A stretch of 64,000 bases of DNA from the NCBI GenBank assembly GCA_964017235.1, contig OZ024935.1:87387052-87451051 (forward strand), read 5' to 3'. The translations under genes and the position numbers were made by a program. Below, in pieces: positions 46,847-58,165 of the stretch. This DNA comes from Sabellastarte sp. h YS-2021. Its lineage: Eukaryota; Annelida; Polychaeta; Sabellida; Sabellidae. Within the stretch, counting starts at the first letter, position 1. The number at the start of each line of letters is the position of its first letter. The notes below the pieces were generated by a model. It did no database searches, was not told the DNA's origin, and saw nothing but the letters and a program-made list of their open reading frames with translations.

Positions 46847-47226
46847 GTTAGCTTTAATGTCACCTCCAGTACATTATATGGTTTATATCACAAAAGGTAG
46901 TTTTAAGGGGCGATGAAACATGCTACATACTAGTTAGTGAATATTCTGCACTTTAAACTGCCAGTGATTGGTAAGCAACTTCCAGTTTTCTTAGTGAACC
47001 AAGAGCTTAGAGGTAGTGGGAGTTTATGGTAACCACTAAACTCCTTCTTATGGTGCTAGGTCCTTAAATATAATGCTTCATATTTGTATGTACTGCAGAA
47101 ATTCGGCTGTAGAATTCACATAAACTGACAAAACAACTACCAGCTTTCCCACTTGAATTCAGGCCGGGATTCAAAATCCCGTCTCAGAAATGAGAAGCGA
47201 GTGTGTTACCACTGCACCACCATGGC
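46847..47226 (-). mobile_element. Two old SINE copies
   Basis: 46847-47062 has diverged TTAGCTTTAATGTCACC, TTGGTAAGCAACTTCCAG and GGTAACCACTAAACTCC. 47120-47226 keeps CAACTACCAGCTTTCCCACT and GTGTGTTACCACTGCACCAC plus an inverted box B (GGGATTCAAAATCCC). Both belong to the SINE family of 25359-25600. Confidence 0.65.
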
Positions 47227-48369
47227 CTCTTGCAAAGTTACTATAAAAGTATGAAAGACATTGCAGATATGACATAGTGTTCTTTCATTTTATATGGCTC
47301 TGTCATAAACCTAACCCATAATTTGCAGACGTGGTCATAACATTGTACCAATCTAAATTCTGTTCTCTAGATGTTTAAGCTAGGTAAGCTAGGTAACTAG
47401 CGTTGTCACAACATCTCAGTTAAGGCCCTGGGATTTGTTACATAATTTGCTTCAAAACAAACTTCCCCTCCACTCTTCGAGGTCAAGCATGTGGCACACC
47501 ACTGATTACTGTATAAACAGTCTTACATGTGTCAATCTGACCCTGAGTGATCTTAAGTTGAAGTTTCCGCCTTTTAGTTTACCTTTTACATCCAGACTTC
47601 ATTTTCTATCACTTTTAAACTGGCAGTGCAAGAAACAACTTCAAATTTTTACCCTCCCTCCTCCCTGTAGCATAATGTTGCTCCACCTTTACCACACCTT
47701 TTCACAGGTCAGGTACCTACTAATCCCATACCTACACCTTCTCACAGGTCAGGTCCTCACACTACACTGCCATTTCAGTCACGTGTTTATTCTTGTCTTA
47801 AATTGCTCTTAATTTCTTTAACTATTATACAAATGTATGTTTCTATGTTATGTCCTCGTGTAAAGTTCATTTTACCATACTAATTTTAGTAATTTATGTA
47901 TTTAGTATTTCTATGTGTGAGTAATTGTTAATAAAGCCTCATTTAGCCCAACCATGTGTTATCCTGTGTCACCTGCTTGTTACCCCACTTTCCTCCACCT
48001 ATCTCAGGGCTTTGACTGAGATTTTTTTTCTGACGACAATAGCCCTTGCATCATGAAAAGACATGTGAATAATTTAGTTGTGGACATTTTTCTTCGATAA
48101 TTCTGTCTCTTTTTTCCAATTGGTCCGATGTACAGCATCTTGATGCAGACTGTTGAGCCTAAAAACCTGTAGCAAACAAACTAGAAATTTTAATACTGAC
48201 AGAAAAAATCATTCTGGATTACGTCCCGGCATCTGGGTGCCGGGTAGTTCAGCCCTGAGGGGTCCTAAGAATTTCGATTTCTACAGGTATTAGCACATAG
48301 ATTGCCCTACTTTCTGATTGGTCAGTGACTGGTCACCTTGGGGCTTGACCAGACATTCGGCCATTTGAA
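47227..48369. other. Non-coding stretch left of the DIRS-like element
   Basis: The left end of the element probably lies in here but cannot be set. GTCCCGGCATCTGGGTGCCG at about 48222 is a short GC-rich hairpin. ACCTTCTCACAGGTCAGGTC-type segments repeat twice near 47700 and 47740. Confidence 0.4.
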
Positions 48370-48371
48370 AC

Positions 48372-50340
48372 TTGAAGGTGACAGGGGTGACATTGCAAAT
48401 CATCAGAAACTACTTACACTCAGTTTTACAAGTTATTTTAGGTTTTTTAGTTTTTATTTTAACTGTTTTAAATTCTTCTGACGACATGGCAGCATCCACT
48501 CGTCAGTACAACTTACGCTCGGCTGGTCAGGGCACTGTAGAGGTACCTGTGGAGCTCCACATGTCAGAGGACAACACCTTCATGAAGGAACTTCTGGTTG
48601 CACAGCAAGAACCAACAACCGGGCAAGTGTCGGACAATGATTCTTCTATAGATGAATCAGATTGTGAAGCGTTAATTGCTAGTTCTGATGATGATAATGA
48701 TTCTCGGCAACAAGTTGTAAATCAACATAAATCTGTCAAAAATTCAGATCTGACAACTTCGGATTCTCAAAGTACCTCCCAAGAAGCCATTAATATCCAA
48801 ATCCTTGCACAATTACAATCTTTTGGCAAACGGTTACATGACATGGAAAAAAGATCTTGTAAAAAGAGTACTGACACTACAAAAATCAAGAAAAAAAGTT
48901 ACAAATCAAAGGTCAGAGCTCAACCAGCGGTCACACCCTCCCCTGTTCACCATGATACTAATGTACATGACATACATTCTTTGAGGAGAGATGCTAACTT
49001 ACAAATGCAAGTCGAAAGACGGCTTCAGGAACTGGCTTCCCTCAACAAAACAGGTACCAAAGTTAAATCTTTGAGGGGGGGCCCAGTTGAAGTATTAGTA
49101 CCAAATCGTGTAAAATGGCCACATGAGTACGTTCTTTCTGGTAATTCAAAAGAAAGAATATCCTATGATCAATTGTCAATTGCACAATGGATGGCTGGCT
49201 TTGGTCGCATCATGAAAGAGGAACCAAATTCTGAAATTAAAGATTCTATGCTAGATTATTTGGTCTCGTTGATCTATGATGCGAATGACTTCTCGTGGGA
49301 TGCGGCCAAGGCCAGCCATGCCGTTCTACTATGTAGAATGGAACAGGGGGAGATAAAAGACTACACTGAGTTACATAAGATTGATAGAATTAGAAGGGCA
49401 CATGCTCAAAGACACAGTTATTCATCCCAAAACCATCAAAATGTGAACAAAATAGGTAAAAAAATGTCAAGTCCATGCCCTGCATTTTCTACAACAAGGG
49501 CACATGCAACCAGCCCAAACGCATGAAACAAAAGGGATTTTATACAGACACATATGTTCTGTTTGTTTCACCAAGGCTTTCAATCACAGTGAAGTAGAAT
49601 GCAAAAACAAATTGAGAAAATTGTCAAAAAACGAATAACTTTGGGTGCTCGACCTCAGAGTACCCACAGTTATTCTCACAGATTTGTCTTCTCTTCTAAC
49701 AATTCAACTGCTAAGTCAGAAAGTCAAATCCACAAAAAATATAGCCTTCCATTGGTACAGAAAATGGGCTAGCTTCAAAAACACATCACCTGACATGACA
49801 TACGCGCAGGCTGTGTTAAAAAATAAGGCAAATAATTGACATGTTGCTAGGGATCAGAAGGTCTTGCTTGCATCTGCCCTCAATAATCACAACAACGCTC
49901 GGTTCCACAGTAAACACCCCGTGCATGTGAACATTGCTAGTGATAAATTTGTGTACTGTGCCAGGAAAACAAAAGCCTTGCATACACAACAGAATGTAGC
50001 CGTTCCTTTGTCGAATAGATTTACAGTATTGGCTAGTACATCCCACGACAATACTGCTTGTAGTGATCAAAGTATCTCTCGACATTCAAGCAGGCACAAC
50101 ATTGATTTAAATGACGGGAATGCAAGCAAGCATTCTTTTCAGCACTCAAACGAGTGCGAACATCCCTCCAGTCTTAGTACATCTCAGCCCGGGTTGGCTG
50201 TACAAGCAAATTCACTTTCTCATGGGAATAAAAATGAAACTGGGTTTTGTATTGGGGATAAGGCAAATACCAAGACAGAATCCGACAATTGTACAGTAAC
50301 AAATTTGTCGGATTCACATGTAACTCCTTGTGCAAAGTAA
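48372..50340 (+). pseudogene. DIRS-like element: gag-like part
   Basis: Acidic and basic low-complexity regions (QYNLRSAGQGTVEV near the start; Lys-rich KKKSYKSKV later) precede a more ordered segment (YDQLSIAQWMAGFGRIMKEE). This matches the position and style of the gag-like ORF of DIRS-order elements. Fossil; broken. Confidence 0.7.
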
Positions 50341-50639
50341 CAAGTGGTTACCAACTCTTCACAGCTACCACAAGACCTTGGCATTATCCAACAGCCCCAG
50401 TTGGCTGAAACAAACCAACTTTTCTGGGGGAATAAAAACAAAACTGGGCATTTTGATGGGGATGTCATAAATGCCAATGTCTTACAAGATTTTAATGTCA
50501 TGTGTGAAAATAATGGTGATGTCATTGACATTATGGACACTGCAAATTTAGATCAGGAATCAAACCGAAACTGTAGCCTTAATATCATTGCTGACCCAAG
50601 TCACGTCCAAAATCTATCATGTGATACGGTTGATACGAC

Positions 50640-51540
50640 ACAAATACGGACACGTTTTGGCTTCATACCCAAGGGTCCACTGAAACTGTATGATGGCAAT
50701 CCAGGATTCTGTAATCGCATCCCAGATATAATAACTGCACATCTACTAATTAGGAATAGTGGTCTCCCTAATTACCTTGGCTGTAGAATACCTGTTTTCT
50801 CTAATCTTAAGTGTCATATTTGGTCTCAATATCTTACAAAATACTGGGATAGACAGTTAACTGACTTACTCAAATTTGGATTTCCTCTAGATTTTGACCG
50901 TACTTGTTCTTTACACTCAACAGAAGAAAATCACAAGTCTGCCCTATTAAATGCTTCCCATGTAGGTAAATATATTGCTGAGGAATTACACCATCAAGCC
51001 ATTCTCGGCCCTTTTGATAAGAAGCCAATCAATTTACATACCTCGCCGCTCATGGTTAGGGATAAGCAGGATAGTGATAGCAAGAGGACCATCATGGATC
51101 TCAGTTGGCCTGAGGGCCATTCAGTCAATTTTGGGGTTGCCAAAGATGTTTATTTGGGTACCGAATTTATATTGAAATATCCTTCTATAGATAGTATTAC
51201 TTCTTCACTCAAAAAACTAGGTCCTGCTGCAATGATATACAAAATTGATATCAGCAGAGCCTTTCGTCAGATCAAAGTAGATCCTGGGGACATTGATCTC
51301 CTAGGTTTCAAAGTCGATAATCACTATTTCCTGGATCTTTCGGTCGCTTTTGGATATAGAAATGGGAGCCAGATCTTCCAGAGATGTACAGATGCAATTA
51401 GATACATAATGGCCCAACATGGTTTCCATAATCTTCACAATTATATTGATGATCTCATATACACTGGTCTCCCATCAGAAATTCATGCTTCATATGACTT
51501 CCTAAAACATCTCTTATCCCTTCTAACATTGAAGTACATC
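50640..51540 (+). pseudogene. DIRS-like element: reverse transcriptase part
   Basis: RT blocks are visible: SPLMVRDKQDSDSKRTIMDL, KIDISRAFRQIKVDPGDIDL and YIDDLIYTGLP (active-site YIDD). The MDLSWPEG and FRQI features are typical of DIRS-order polymerases. Fossil. Confidence 0.88.
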
Positions 51541-51581
51541 TAGATGCATGCTTAACAGGACTAGGTGGCCATTTTGGAAAT

Positions 51582-51932
51582 ATGATATACACTTTACCCA
51601 TACCTCTGGGGTTTCATAAATACGATATCACACACTTAGAAATGGTCAACATAATAGTTGCTGCAAAGATATGGGCTTCATACTGGTCCAACCGAATAAT
51701 AAGAATATATTCTGACAATATGGCTGTAATACAGGTCCTCACTACAGGCAAAGCTAGAGATCAAATGTTAGCAACATGTGCCCGCAACTTATGGCTAATC
51801 GCAGCTCTCAACAACATTCAATTTCAATTCTCCCATATTCCTGGTAAGCACAACAAACTTGCTGATTTACTATCCAGATGGCACACGGCTCATAACAAAA
51901 TTGAAAAATTAAACTCACTCATCACCAACTAA
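51582..51932 (+). pseudogene. DIRS-like element: RNase H part
   Basis: HLEMVNIIVAAKIWASYWSN, IYSDNMAVIQVL and FSHIPGKHNKLADLLSRWHT are RNase H landmarks in DIRS/LTR-type polymerases. Fossil. Confidence 0.85.
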
Positions 51933-52027
51933 GCATGGATTCCCACCCACCTTACCCTAACATCTCTTAATACTTCAATATAGCACTTCTCACTGTATTT
52001 TCAGATCTCAAGGGTTCGGCAGCCCAG

Positions 52028-52981
52028 TTGGCCACCTTGGCGTCTTCTCGCCTGCTGCAGGGCTTCAGGCCTTCCACAATTAAGCAGTACCAAAAGATGT
52101 GGCAGGACTTCCTTCTGTATCAGGTGGCGGCTGGGCTGCCCCCCTCCCAGGTAGATATTCATTTTCTGTTGTCTTTCATGGAGTTTCTATGTCAGAATGG
52201 TCATTCTAGGGCCAACATAGCAAATTACATGGCTGCTATCAGAACCCTCCATATTCTATATGGTCTGTCAACACACCCATTTAGAGACCAAAGGATTCAG
52301 TTATACCTAAAAGCACTCAAAATTAGTGCTCCCCTTGATCCCACCATTCGTCCTACTCTAGATATTCAAAAATTACAATTATTGCTCATGTATTGTGACA
52401 CAGTTCCTCATTCCACAATCTTCAAAGCATTGTATGTAACATGTTTCTTCTCCTTCCTTAGACTTTCCAATATCCTTCCACACTCGGTAGCCACATTTGA
52501 TAACACTAGACACCTTGCCAGGGGCGATTTCATCAGGTCTGGGGAGGGGGCGGTCCTACTACTGAAATGGTCTAAAACCATTCAAGACCGGAAGTCCACT
52601 GTTACCATCCACCTCCCGTCCCTGGGGAACTCCCCCCTTTGTCCCATCAAGGCCATTAACCTCATGATAAAAAACATTCCAGCTGATCCCAATGATCCCT
52701 TGTTTACTATACAAACCACCAAAGATCTGGCCCCCCTGACAGATTCTATTGCACGTAAGCATCTTAAAAAAGCATCTCATGCTCTAAACATATCTCCCTC
52801 CTTGACATTCCATGCCTTTAGGAGGGCCGGGGCTTCCTGGGCCTTCAGCCAGGGCGCCCCATTGGAACATATCATGAGGCATGGCACTTGGAAATCAGAT
52901 GCCATTTGGACATATCTGTCTTCCTCCACTTCCACCGTCTCCCCAGTTTCTGCAGCTTTTCAAGCAGCCCTACGTCACTAG
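52028..52981 (+). CDS. DIRS-like element: tyrosine recombinase, looks whole
   Basis: About 317 codons. The N-terminal half (FRPSTIKQYQKMWQDFLLYQ, MEFLCQNGHSRANIANYMAA) is the SAM-like DNA-binding part of tyrosine recombinases. The catalytic set is visible in order: Arg in SFLRLSNI, HAFRRAG (H-x-x-R), HGTW and the Tyr of IWTYLS. In DIRS elements this enzyme inserts circular cDNA without target duplication. Whether the copy is active is unknown; its partners are broken. Confidence 0.9.
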   Translation: MATLASSRLLQGFRPSTIKQYQKMWQDFLLYQVAAGLPPSQVDIHFLLSFMEFLCQNGHSRANIANYMAAIRTLHILYGLSTHPFRDQRIQLYLKALKISAPLDPTIRPTLDIQKLQLLLMYCDTVPHSTIFKALYVTCFFSFLRLSNILPHSVATFDNTRHLARGDFIRSGEGAVLLLKWSKTIQDRKSTVTIHLPSLGNSPLCPIKAINLMIKNIPADPNDPLFTIQTTKDLAPLTDSIARKHLKKASHALNISPSLTFHAFRRAGASWAFSQGAPLEHIMRHGTWKSDAIWTYLSSSTSTVSPVSAAFQAALRH

Positions 52982-53152
52982 TCCTACCTGGGCTTTGGGT
53001 CTCTCTCTCTCTATACTTCAATTATCTGGAAAATGTCCCAAAAATTTCGAAAATTCTATTTATTAGTATCTCGGCACTAAATGCTGGTTTACAGTTGTGT
53101 ATCACGACATTCCTCCACTTACCTCCTTATCCACTAGTACTGTAACTTCATA

Positions 53153-55383
53153 AGAGGACATCCTGAATTCTGATCTAATCAAGCATCCTCACAGAACAGC
53201 CAGTTTGCTCAGTCACCAATATTTCAACACCTTGCGCAGCATTCTAGACAAGCATGCCCCAATAAAGAGGAAAATGGCTCCAGTGCACCCCGACAAAGGC
53301 TTTGTGAATTCAGACATCCTCTCAGCAAAGCGTCTGAAGCGCAAGTGTGAGCGAGTATGGCGCAGTAACAACTCTGCAATCAACCGGAGAAGATATCGAG
53401 CTGCTGTCAATCGCTACAATTTCCTACTGGAACAATCAAGACGCAGGCACTATTCCACTGTCATTGCTGAAAATAATGGTAACCCCAAGGCTCTGTGGAA
53501 CACTTTCAAGAAAATCTTGCACAAAACCTCAACTATCATCCTACCCGATCATATTAGTCCTACTGATTTAGCTAACACTTTCGGTCATTTTTTCAGTGAC
53601 AAAATTGTGAAAATCAGAGTTGCTTTAGAGTCATCAGTGCCTGTTTCCCTCACAATACCGAAGAGTAATAGCAGTGCCCTGATCTCTTTTGAGCCTGTAT
53701 CTGAGGATGACATCCTCAAAATCCTAAGGTCATCCAACACCAAATCATCCGACCTGGACCCAATCCCTACCGCACTAGTCAAAGAGTGTGCGGACATTTT
53801 GGTCACTCCAATCACCAATATTATAAACTATTCACTCAAAGAAGGGAGTTTCCCAAACTGTTTCAAAACAGCATATGTCACCCCTCTTCTCAAGAAACCA
53901 AACTTAGACAGAAATCTCCTAAAAAACTATAGACCGGTATCCAACCTTAGTTTCTTATCCAAACTGATCGAAAAAGTAGTTGCCAAACAGTTAAATAATT
54001 ATATCGATAGCGAGGGGCTCTCCAATGTCAACCAATCCGCTTACAGGAGACTCCATTCCACAGAAACAGCGCTGTTGAAAATTCATAATGACATTGCTGC
54101 TTCGTTGGACTCTGGTAAGGCTGTTGCACTCACACTGCTAGACCTCTCAGCGGCATTCGACACTATCGACCATGACATTCTTTTTAATTCCCTAAGAGAT
54201 TGGTTTGGGGTTGATGGCACTGTGTTGAGGTGGATCAGATCCTATCTCTCAAACCGGAAACAGAAGGTTAAATTAGGAAATAGCTTTTCAGATGTGTTCT
54301 CACTTCCGTATGGTGTGCCTCAGGGTTCTGTCCTGGGCCCCCTCCTTTTTACCCTTTACACAACCCCTCTCAGTAATATCATTTCCAATTTCAATGTCAC
54401 CCACCATCTATATGCTGATGACACCCAAATATATCTAGCATTGGACAATAGGAATTTTGATTCCAGTTTCGCTGAGCTTACAGAGTGTCTCACATGTATC
54501 CAAAACTGGATGGCTGGCGTGAAATTGAAACTCAATCCCGAGAAAACTGAATTTATTATAATAGGTGATAGACAAGCCAGAGAGTCCCTCATAAATAAAT
54601 TCCCTACTCAACTTCTTGGAAATTCTATTTCCCCCACTGATACAGTCAAGAACCTGGGTGTAATTTTTGACTCTGGAAACACCTTTTCCAACCACATAAC
54701 TAATATGTGTCGAGCCTGCTACTACCACCTTAAGGACCTAAGACGTATTCGTAAATTCCTCAGTGTGGAAACTGCAGCCTTGCTTGCAAACTCAATGATC
54801 AGTAGTCGACTTGACTACTGCAATTCCCTACTTTATGGCATCAGTAAGTACAATGTTGCTAAACTCCAAAAGATACAAAATGCCCTTTGTAGAATTGTTT
54901 TTAGACTTGATAGAACTAGCCATGTCACTCCTTTTCTTCAAAAACTACACTGGCTTCCTATCACTTACCGTATATTGTTTAAGTACAATCTAATTACTTT
55001 CAAGGCTATAAATTTCTCTCAACCCATATACCTATCATCCTTGATCAAAACCAGTTGTCTAACACGTGGAAATCGTCTTTCTCTTTCCTCAGCCTCTCAC
55101 AAAAAGGCCATCGGTAGGAGAGGTTTTGTAGTGGCTTCCCCCATAGAATGGAACAGACTCCCACAATCAGTACGATCACAACAAACAATAACAGGTTTCC
55201 GTAGCCAGCTAAAGACCTACTTGTTTAGATTAGCATATCCTCCACCATAGTACATCTCCCTGGCGGGCGCTAACCTTGGATCATGACCTCGAACGTCCCT
55301 CGACTTTCCCTTTTTGATTTCAAGCGCATTAGAGGATGTTGCATCAATTTTGCGCTATATAAATGTTTCTATTCTATTCTATA
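53153..55383 (+). mobile_element. CR1/L2-type LINE, 5'-truncated, young
   Basis: The homologous frame begins directly after a TAA at 53151 with EDILNSDLIKHPHRT and runs unbroken to the stop at 55250. The 3' UTR ends GCGCTATATAAATG followed by a TTCTATTCTAT tail, a form common in L2/CR1-group elements. The endonuclease domain is missing, so insertion was truncated at the 5' end. No target duplication was seen. It starts 172 bp past the DIRS recombinase stop, so it probably landed in the 3' part of that element. Confidence 0.92.
53154..55250 (+). CDS. LINE ORF2 C-terminal part: reverse transcriptase, open
   Basis: About 698 codons are open. RT blocks in order: LKNYRPVSNLSFLSKLIEKV (fingers), TLLDLSAAFDTIDHDIL (block A with Asp), GVPQGSVLGPLLFTLY (block B), HLYADDTQIYLAL (active-site YADD intact) and LKLNPEKTEFIIIG. 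The thumb/C-terminal region reads LHWLPITYRILFKYNL and SPIEWNRLPQSVRS. There is no RNase H domain. No in-frame start of its own; the protein's endonuclease portion is absent. The lack of stops across 2.1 kb indicates recent insertion. Confidence 0.93.
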   Translation, partial: EDILNSDLIKHPHRTASLLSHQYFNTLRSILDKHAPIKRKMAPVHPDKGFVNSDILSAKRLKRKCERVWRSNNSAINRRRYRAAVNRYNFLLEQSRRRHYSTVIAENNGNPKALWNTFKKILHKTSTIILPDHISPTDLANTFGHFFSDKIVKIRVALESSVPVSLTIPKSNSSALISFEPVSEDDILKILRSSNTKSSDLDPIPTALVKECADILVTPITNIINYSLKEGSFPNCFKTAYVTPLLKKPNLDRNLLKNYRPVSNLSFLSKLIEKVVAKQLNNYIDSEGLSNVNQSAYRRLHSTETALLKIHNDIAASLDSGKAVALTLLDLSAAFDTIDHDILFNSLRDWFGVDGTVLRWIRSYLSNRKQKVKLGNSFSDVFSLPYGVPQGSVLGPLLFTLYTTPLSNIISNFNVTHHLYADDTQIYLALDNRNFDSSFAELTECLTCIQNWMAGVKLKLNPEKTEFIIIGDRQARESLINKFPTQLLGNSISPTDTVKNLGVIFDSGNTFSNHITNMCRACYYHLKDLRRIRKFLSVETAALLANSMISSRLDYCNSLLYGISKYNVAKLQKIQNALCRIVFRLDRTSHVTPFLQKLHWLPITYRILFKYNLITFKAINFSQPIYLSSLIKTSCLTRGNRLSLSSASHKKAIGRRGFVVASPIEWNRLPQSVRSQQTITGFRSQLKTYLFRLAYPPP

Positions 55384-56029
55384 TCAGAAGTCAATAATTC
55401 TGGTGTCGCTTTGGGCTTGAACCACCTGTCCTCTACCTACATCATTACAGGCCTATGCCTTCAATTGTCAGTTTGACCTCTAACCCTTGAGCAAGGTCGG
55501 CCTAAATTGCTTGACCTCAGTCTCGTCATTCTGACTCAACCTTTTGACCTTGGGTCGGAGCTGGTTCAAACCGCTTGCGTTTAGTAAATAGATGTGGTCA
55601 GTTTAACAAATGTTATAGACATGTATCTGAAAGAATAAAATGTGCATTTAAAAAATAAAATTAGAAGAATATATTTTAAACCCAATTTGGTGCCTTACTG
55701 TCTTGGGGCTCTGGGGGGGCTGGTACCTTCTGACACTCACTTTCCAGTATAGCACGATGATTTACTATCAGTGCACATTAGGACACAGTTTCAGAGGGTC
55801 TTTATCAAAGTCAAACTAGGGGGTTTAATTTCCGTTTCAACAGCAGATGACATATCAGGGCAGGGCTTCAGTTTTGTTCACATGATGTCATAAGCTGGAA
55901 CCCACACCCTCACAAGTCAGAGCCAAGGGATCAAATGCTGCCAAATTTGGTAACAATCCATCCACTGAGACCTAGATTGTTGAGTTTTTGTTAGAAATAT
56001 CAGTTACTGTGGTCCTCTTTCGTCTACTC
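55384..56029. other. Non-coding, maybe the right part of the DIRS-like element
   Basis: GGTGTCGCTTTGGGCTTGAA at about 55400 loosely resembles GGTCACCTTGGGGCTTGACC near 48337, which might be terminal-repeat remains of the DIRS-like element. GACCTTGAGCAAGG-like words follow. No gene. Confidence 0.3.
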
Positions 56030-56400
56030 ATTGAATGAAATGGTACAACATACAGCTATCCAGATAAAAAGAGGTTCTCTTATAGGTTCCTCAATTCTAT
56101 CCATCTGTACATGAATAAAAAACGCTTTGGCCACAGCTTTGCTTTTGATGCTCCCATGGTTTGGAATGATTTACCTGATGCGGTCCGTTCTGTTTAGCTC
56201 TTGCCTGTTTCATAAAATGGTTAAAATCATATCTATTGAAAAAGGCTTTCCCAGCTTATCATATACTCGATCTGGTCCCTTCAAGGTGTTGGACTTGGCA
56301 ACAGCTATGGAATGATGAATATTTAATTGGATTCTGGTGTTGCTCCTTAAAGTCTGGCTAGCAGAGATAAAACACTGTAAAAGTACAGATTAGAATAGAA
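56030..56400 (+). mobile_element. LINE remnant, 3' end (CR1/L2 type)
   Basis: MNKKRFGHSFAFDAPMVWND and LPDAVRSV are followed, in a shifted frame, by KWLKSYLLKKAFPAYHILDL. This is the final segment of a CR1/L2-type reverse transcriptase (compare WNRLPQSVRS and LKTYLFRLAYPP in the LINE at 53153). It has a stop and a frame change and ends near TTAGAATAGAATAAACC. Confidence 0.8.
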
Positions 56401-57639
56401 TAAACCATTTATACAGCGGTAAAACTGGACAGAATGTGCCCACCCATACAGGAGGGAACCACATTTTGCAGTAGACAGCAGTGGTCGCCAATCTCTATTG
56501 TACTTCATTTAAAACTAACATCTACCGTAATACTGAAGGACCTGTATAGGATAGAAAAAAAGTGTCCAATATGTCTTGATACTTAAATCTTTATTTTAGA
56601 ACTGGCAGTTTTCAGGATTATAAAGATTCATAAAAAATTTATATGTCAGTGAAAAATATGCCTAACAAACTACATCTGACTGATGCAAAGAGCTGTATGT
56701 TCTCTAAACTGTGTCTGGGGTCAATATAAATACTATTTATAACTTCATCATATGCTTAAATACTAAGAATCGATCTTTGGCTTTCATTATTGTATGCAAA
56801 GTGTTTAACAGTCATTGTAACTTTTTGGGAACTGTACAAAATAATTGGCAAAATGCTGTCCACTTTTGACAGCCATGATTTTATTGCCAAAGGACAAGTT
56901 CTATAGATGTGTTTGTACTTATCACAAAATATATTTTATGATGCTACCATCATTTTACCAGTTTGAGGAACCTCTTTTCATTCTGATGACTTTTATAAAT
57001 CCACACTGCATATTTCTTCTCAAGAAACTGCATTTTGGTGTTTTTATGGACGAAATACTGCCCCTCCCCCCCCCCCCTGTATTCTGTGATGTCACAACGG
57101 AGGACAGCATAGCTGTACAGTTCTAATATACCATTTTCAAAGTGGACACCATGATTGTAAGAGGTTCTTCTAAAATGTAAAAAACATTTTAAGGTAGTGA
57201 AATAGCAAGTTCTTCTATCTTCCAGCAGGTATTTTAAATAGGAAAAGCTTTTGTTTCTGCTGCAGCGCTGGTCTATGTGTATAGTAGGTGACTTATCTAT
57301 ACACCCTTCAAAGCCAACTTAGCCATTTCATGTGATGAAACTGTCTCACTTATAGCCAATAAATCCCCCTGTTACCTAGTAAAGCTAGTCGTCTAAGCAA
57401 TGTTCCAGGCTGTTAAGTGATGACAACACAAGCCATGGAACAGCAGTAGTAAATATGAGAGAAAACCCCTGTCACACTTTCCTTTTCTAGTGTCCTGTTA
57501 TACTATCTAGTTGGGGAATTGAAAAGTCAAAGCCCCAGAATATGCCCTTTCTTGCAAAATAGCATTCTAGAATGCAGTACACACCAATGCCGATACAGTA
57601 GGAAATCTGTACAAATGACATATACAGAAAAATATATCA
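56401..57639. other. Non-coding, nothing recognised
   Basis: Short ORFs only. A C run occurs at 57061-57078. Confidence 0.4.
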
Positions 57640-58165
57640 GGGGCCGATTTCACAAAGGTACTTAAGTCTAGACTTAAACTTAAATTTAAGACTTTGGTCT
57701 TGGTTTGAAATTCATGAAAGTCCATGAAATTGCTAAGTCAGTGGACTTAACTTTAAGTCTGGGGGGTAGTGGGCTTAAATTTTGTGAAGAGGACTTAACT
57801 ATGGCTGTCATAAACTTTTCACACCTTCAAAATTTGAAAATGCTGTAAATCATGTATAATTATATAGAACACCTCACTAAAGTAGTGTTTGGGAAGTTTA
57901 TGTGTGGTAACAAGGTTTTCCATTTCAAAACAGCACTTATCCTTAGATAAAATACATCAAATGAAGAATATGTGGCACCAATATTATATTGTGAATAGAT
58001 ACAAAAGGTCACATGACACAGAAAACCACTGTGGTTATTTGATAAGCTTGGACTTAGCTAAGTCACCTTTGTGAAATCTATTTTAAGTACCAGACCTAGC
58101 TAAGACCAAAGTCTTAGATTTAAGTCCAAGATTTAGCCAATAAAAGGACTTAGTGAAATCGGCCA
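57640..58165. mobile_element. MITE, second copy of the 12271 family
   Basis: Begins GGGGCCGATTTCACAAAGGT and ends TTAGTGAAATCGGCCAC. The internal words (AAGTCTAGACTTAAACTTAA, TAAGACCAAAGTCTTAG) and a middle segment (CATTTCAAAACAGCACTTAT) match 12271-12800 well. Confidence 0.85.

Larger units (their letters stand above)
48370..52981 (+). mobile_element. DIRS-like tyrosine-recombinase retrotransposon, fossil
   Basis: Family: DIRS order, clade uncertain (DIRS, Ngaro or PAT). Parts in order: gag-like region, reverse transcriptase, RNase H and tyrosine recombinase, as expected for the order. No aspartic protease or DDE integrase is seen, which separates it from LTR elements. A methyltransferase domain was not recognised. 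The gag/RT/RNase H part looks broken, with about three or four interruptions; the recombinase frame looks whole. Terminal repeats could not be fixed. The modest decay suggests a fairly young but dead copy. A LINE lies directly downstream. Confidence 0.88.

Noticed and set aside
47435-47812. A 125-codon ORF
   Set aside because: Its composition is that of a C/T-rich low-complexity stretch; no domain, no splice evidence.
48370-52981. Gypsy-type LTR retrotransposon
   Set aside because: The RT and RNase H are followed by a tyrosine recombinase, and neither protease nor DDE integrase is present, so it is DIRS order.
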